Below, one piece after another: positions 62,596-64,000 of a DNA stretch of 64,000 nucleotides. Position numbers and translations under genes: made by a program. Under the pieces are notes generated by a model, which was not told where the DNA came from, made no database searches, and saw nothing but the letters and a program-made list of their open reading frames with translations. Position 1 is the stretch's first letter, and each line of letters opens with the position of its first letter. The DNA comes from Streptomyces hygroscopicus subsp. hygroscopicus (lineage in GTDB: Bacteria > Actinomycetota > Actinomycetes > Streptomycetales > Streptomycetaceae): the NCBI RefSeq assembly GCF_030269125.1, contig NZ_BSSM01000004.1, positions 186,001 through 250,000 on the forward strand. Reading direction: 5' to 3'.

Positions 62596-63378
62596 TCAGA
62601 TCTGGCGCAGCGCGCCGCCGTCGACGGCCCACTCGGCGCCGGTGATCTGGCGCGCGAGGGGCGACAGCAGGTAGGCGATGACCCGTGCGACATCGTCGGG
62701 GCCGCCGAGCCGGGCCGTGGGCAGGCGTCGCACCTCGCGGACGAAGTGGTCGATCGCCGCCTCCGGTTCCAGGCGGAACTGGGCGGCGAGCTGCTCGGCG
62801 AATCCGCCGGGGCCGTCCCACAGCCGGGTCCGGGTCGGTCCCGGCGCGACGACGTTGGAACGCACCCCGCGCGGGCCGAACTCGGCCGCAAGCGTCTTGG
62901 ACAACGACAGCAGCGCGGTTTTGGCGGCCGCGTAGTCCACCAGCGGCACGTCCGGCATCCTGGCCGCCTCGCTGGTGACGTGGACCAGGGAGCCGCCGCG
63001 CACGAGCAGGGCGGGCAGCGCGGCTCGGGTCATCCGCACCGCGCTGTGGAAGTTGAGCTCGAACGTGGCGTGCCACTGCTCGTCACTCACGTCCAGGAAG
63101 CCGGTGCGGGAGTCCAGCCCGCCGACGTTGTTGACGAGGCCGTCCAGACGCCCGTACCGGGCGAGCACCTCCGCCACCACCCGCTGGGCGGCGCCGGGTT
63201 CGGTGAGGTCGGCCGCCAGCCCACTGACCTGCGGGCCGAGGGCTTCGACGCCCTCGGGGTGGCGGGCCACGGCGACGACAGCGGCGCCCTCCGCCGCCAG
63301 GACGCCCACCGTGGCCTCGCCGATCCCGGCGGACGCGCCGGTCACCACCACGACCGCGTCATCGAGTCGAAGATCCAT
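62596..63378 (-). CDS. Short-chain dehydrogenase/reductase A
   Basis: 260-aa classical SDR. TGASAGIGEATVG cofactor loop, NNVGG after strand 4, active-site YAAAK (VDYAAAKTALLSLS), and the C-terminal VDGGA. ATG at 63378 with AAAGGAG upstream. Follows another SDR gene by 14 bp, so they are an operon. Substrate unknown. Confidence 0.93.
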   Translation of the reverse strand: MDLRLDDAVVVVTGASAGIGEATVGVLAAEGAAVVAVARHPEGVEALGPQVSGLAADLTEPGAAQRVVAEVLARYGRLDGLVNNVGGLDSRTGFLDVSDEQWHATFELNFHSAVRMTRAALPALLVRGGSLVHVTSEAARMPDVPLVDYAAAKTALLSLSKTLAAEFGPRGVRSNVVAPGPTRTRLWDGPGGFAEQLAAQFRLEPEAAIDHFVREVRRLPTARLGGPDDVARVIAYLLSPLARQITGAEWAVDGGALRQI

Positions 63379-63392
63379 CAGCCGGGCTCCTT

Positions 63393-64000
63393 TCAGGCGA
63401 GGCGGCCGCCGCCGTCGACGTGCAGCACGGTGCCGGTGACGTACGGGTTGTCGAGGGCGTAGAACACGGCCTTGATCAGGTCGTCCGGGGTACCGACGCG
63501 GCGGGCGGGGTTGCGTTCGGCCACCTGGCGCAGGAACGACTCCTTGTCCGCGCCCAGCCCGTCCCAGGACCCGCTGTCGACGATGCCCGGCGAGACGGCG
63601 TTGACCCGCACCGGCGCGATCTCGACCGCGAGTGCCTGGACCAGGAAGGCCAGCGCGCCGTTGGTGGTGGCCATCACGGTCCGCGACGGCGCCGGACGCC
63701 ACGCGGCCACACCGGAGAAGAAGGTGAACGAACCGGTATCGGCGACCTGGCCGCCCAGATGCTTGGCCAGCAGCAGGGGGCCGACCACCTTGGCGGCGAA
63801 CGCCCGCTGGACGTCGGCGAGTTCGAGGTCCTTCAGCGGACCGTTGGCCGGCATGGCCGCGGTGGAGACCAGGTGGTCGAAGCGGCCGACCCGCTGGGAC
63901 AGGGCCGCGATCGTGGCCTCGTCGGCGAGGTCGACCGTGATCACCTCGGACGGCCCGGACAGCTCGCCGGCGGTCCACTCGAGCTTGCGCGGATCGGGAC
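63393..64000 (-). CDS. Short-chain dehydrogenase/reductase B, partial
   Basis: C-terminal part of a second SDR, cut by the right edge of the window. Visible are VITVDLADEATIAALSQRV, DHLVSTAAMPANGPL, a core in which the usual Tyr-x3-Lys is replaced (SRTVMATTNGALAFLVQALA, with Thr-Asn in place of Tyr/Lys), AVSPGIVDSGSW and the end GTVLHVDGGGRLA. The start and the cofactor motif are beyond 64000. The loss of the catalytic Tyr/Lys suggests an atypical or inactive SDR. Confidence 0.88.
   Translation of the reverse strand, partial: PDPRKLEWTAGELSGPSEVITVDLADEATIAALSQRVGRFDHLVSTAAMPANGPLKDLELADVQRAFAAKVVGPLLLAKHLGGQVADTGSFTFFSGVAAWRPAPSRTVMATTNGALAFLVQALAVEIAPVRVNAVSPGIVDSGSWDGLGADKESFLRQVAERNPARRVGTPDDLIKAVFYALDNPYVTGTVLHVDGGGRLA

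Overview
The window is very GC-rich, uses GTG and TTG starts freely, and carries an SsgA-like sporulation protein, a LitR/ECF light-response pair, many TetR/LysR/AraC/HxlR regulators and rare TTA leucine codons. All of this points to a Streptomyces (or very close actinomycete) chromosome, probably an accessory-rich arm region. I see no rRNA, tRNA, CRISPR array or intact insertion sequence.

Layout. 1-4.1 kb: cytochrome bd oxidase operon cydA-cydB-cydD (minus; cydD runs off the left edge). 4.4-10 kb: LysR regulator, Dps ferritin, SsgA-like protein, MFS exporter divergent from a pirin, small GNAT-like protein. 10.5-14.5 kb: two paralogous HSL-type esterases in opposite orientation around another hydrolase and a decayed AfsR-like regulator. 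14.6-19.2 kb: AraC regulator; TetR regulator divergent from a zinc-type dehydrogenase over two matching operators; a thioesterase-amidohydrolase pair. 19.6-23 kb: two ABC-F ATPases with a structured leader. 23.4-26.6 kb: frameshifted secreted protein, secreted SMP-30-like propeller and a divergent HxlR regulator. 26.9-37.4 kb: SpoIIE-type phosphatase, then a light-response/photorepair cluster (NAD-binding/DUF2867 protein, ECF sigma, LitR-like B12 photoreceptor, FeS-type photolyase, classical photolyase, FAD amine-oxidase-like protein) containing a collapsed marR-mmpL remnant. 38.1-45.9 kb: a PLP enzyme of the sphingosine-phosphate-lyase/decarboxylase type, then a three-gene putative NTP-dependent conflict system: a 564-aa protein of unknown family, a Trypco2-type small protein, and a 1350-aa trypsin-STAND-TPR protein. 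46-48.4 kb: small membrane protein, YihY/BrkB membrane protein, and a collapsed SDR/TetR pair. 48.4-60.9 kb: a ketone catabolism locus with an AcoR-like regulator divergent from an eight-gene operon (four-subunit ATP-dependent ketone carboxylase, alcohol dehydrogenase, unknown 268-aa protein, 3-oxoacid CoA-transferase A and B). 61.3-64 kb: a second collapsed TetR/SDR pair, a secreted SnoaL-like protein and two SDRs (the last runs off the right edge).

How the genes work together. The 50.5-60.9 kb operon reads as a route from a secondary alcohol (for example 2-propanol) through the ketone to a 3-oxoacid and its CoA ester, under a divergent regulator that has lost the sigma-54 contact loop. The lit cluster couples a B12 light sensor and an ECF sigma factor to two different photolyases. 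The conflict system combines protease, NTPase switch and TPR sensor in one chain, and two of its three genes carry TTA codons, so its translation probably depends on the developmental bldA tRNA. A recurring theme is gene decay: two TetR/SDR pairs, a marR/mmpL pair, an AfsR-like gene and a sugar-symporter gene survive only as partial or frame-broken remnants.
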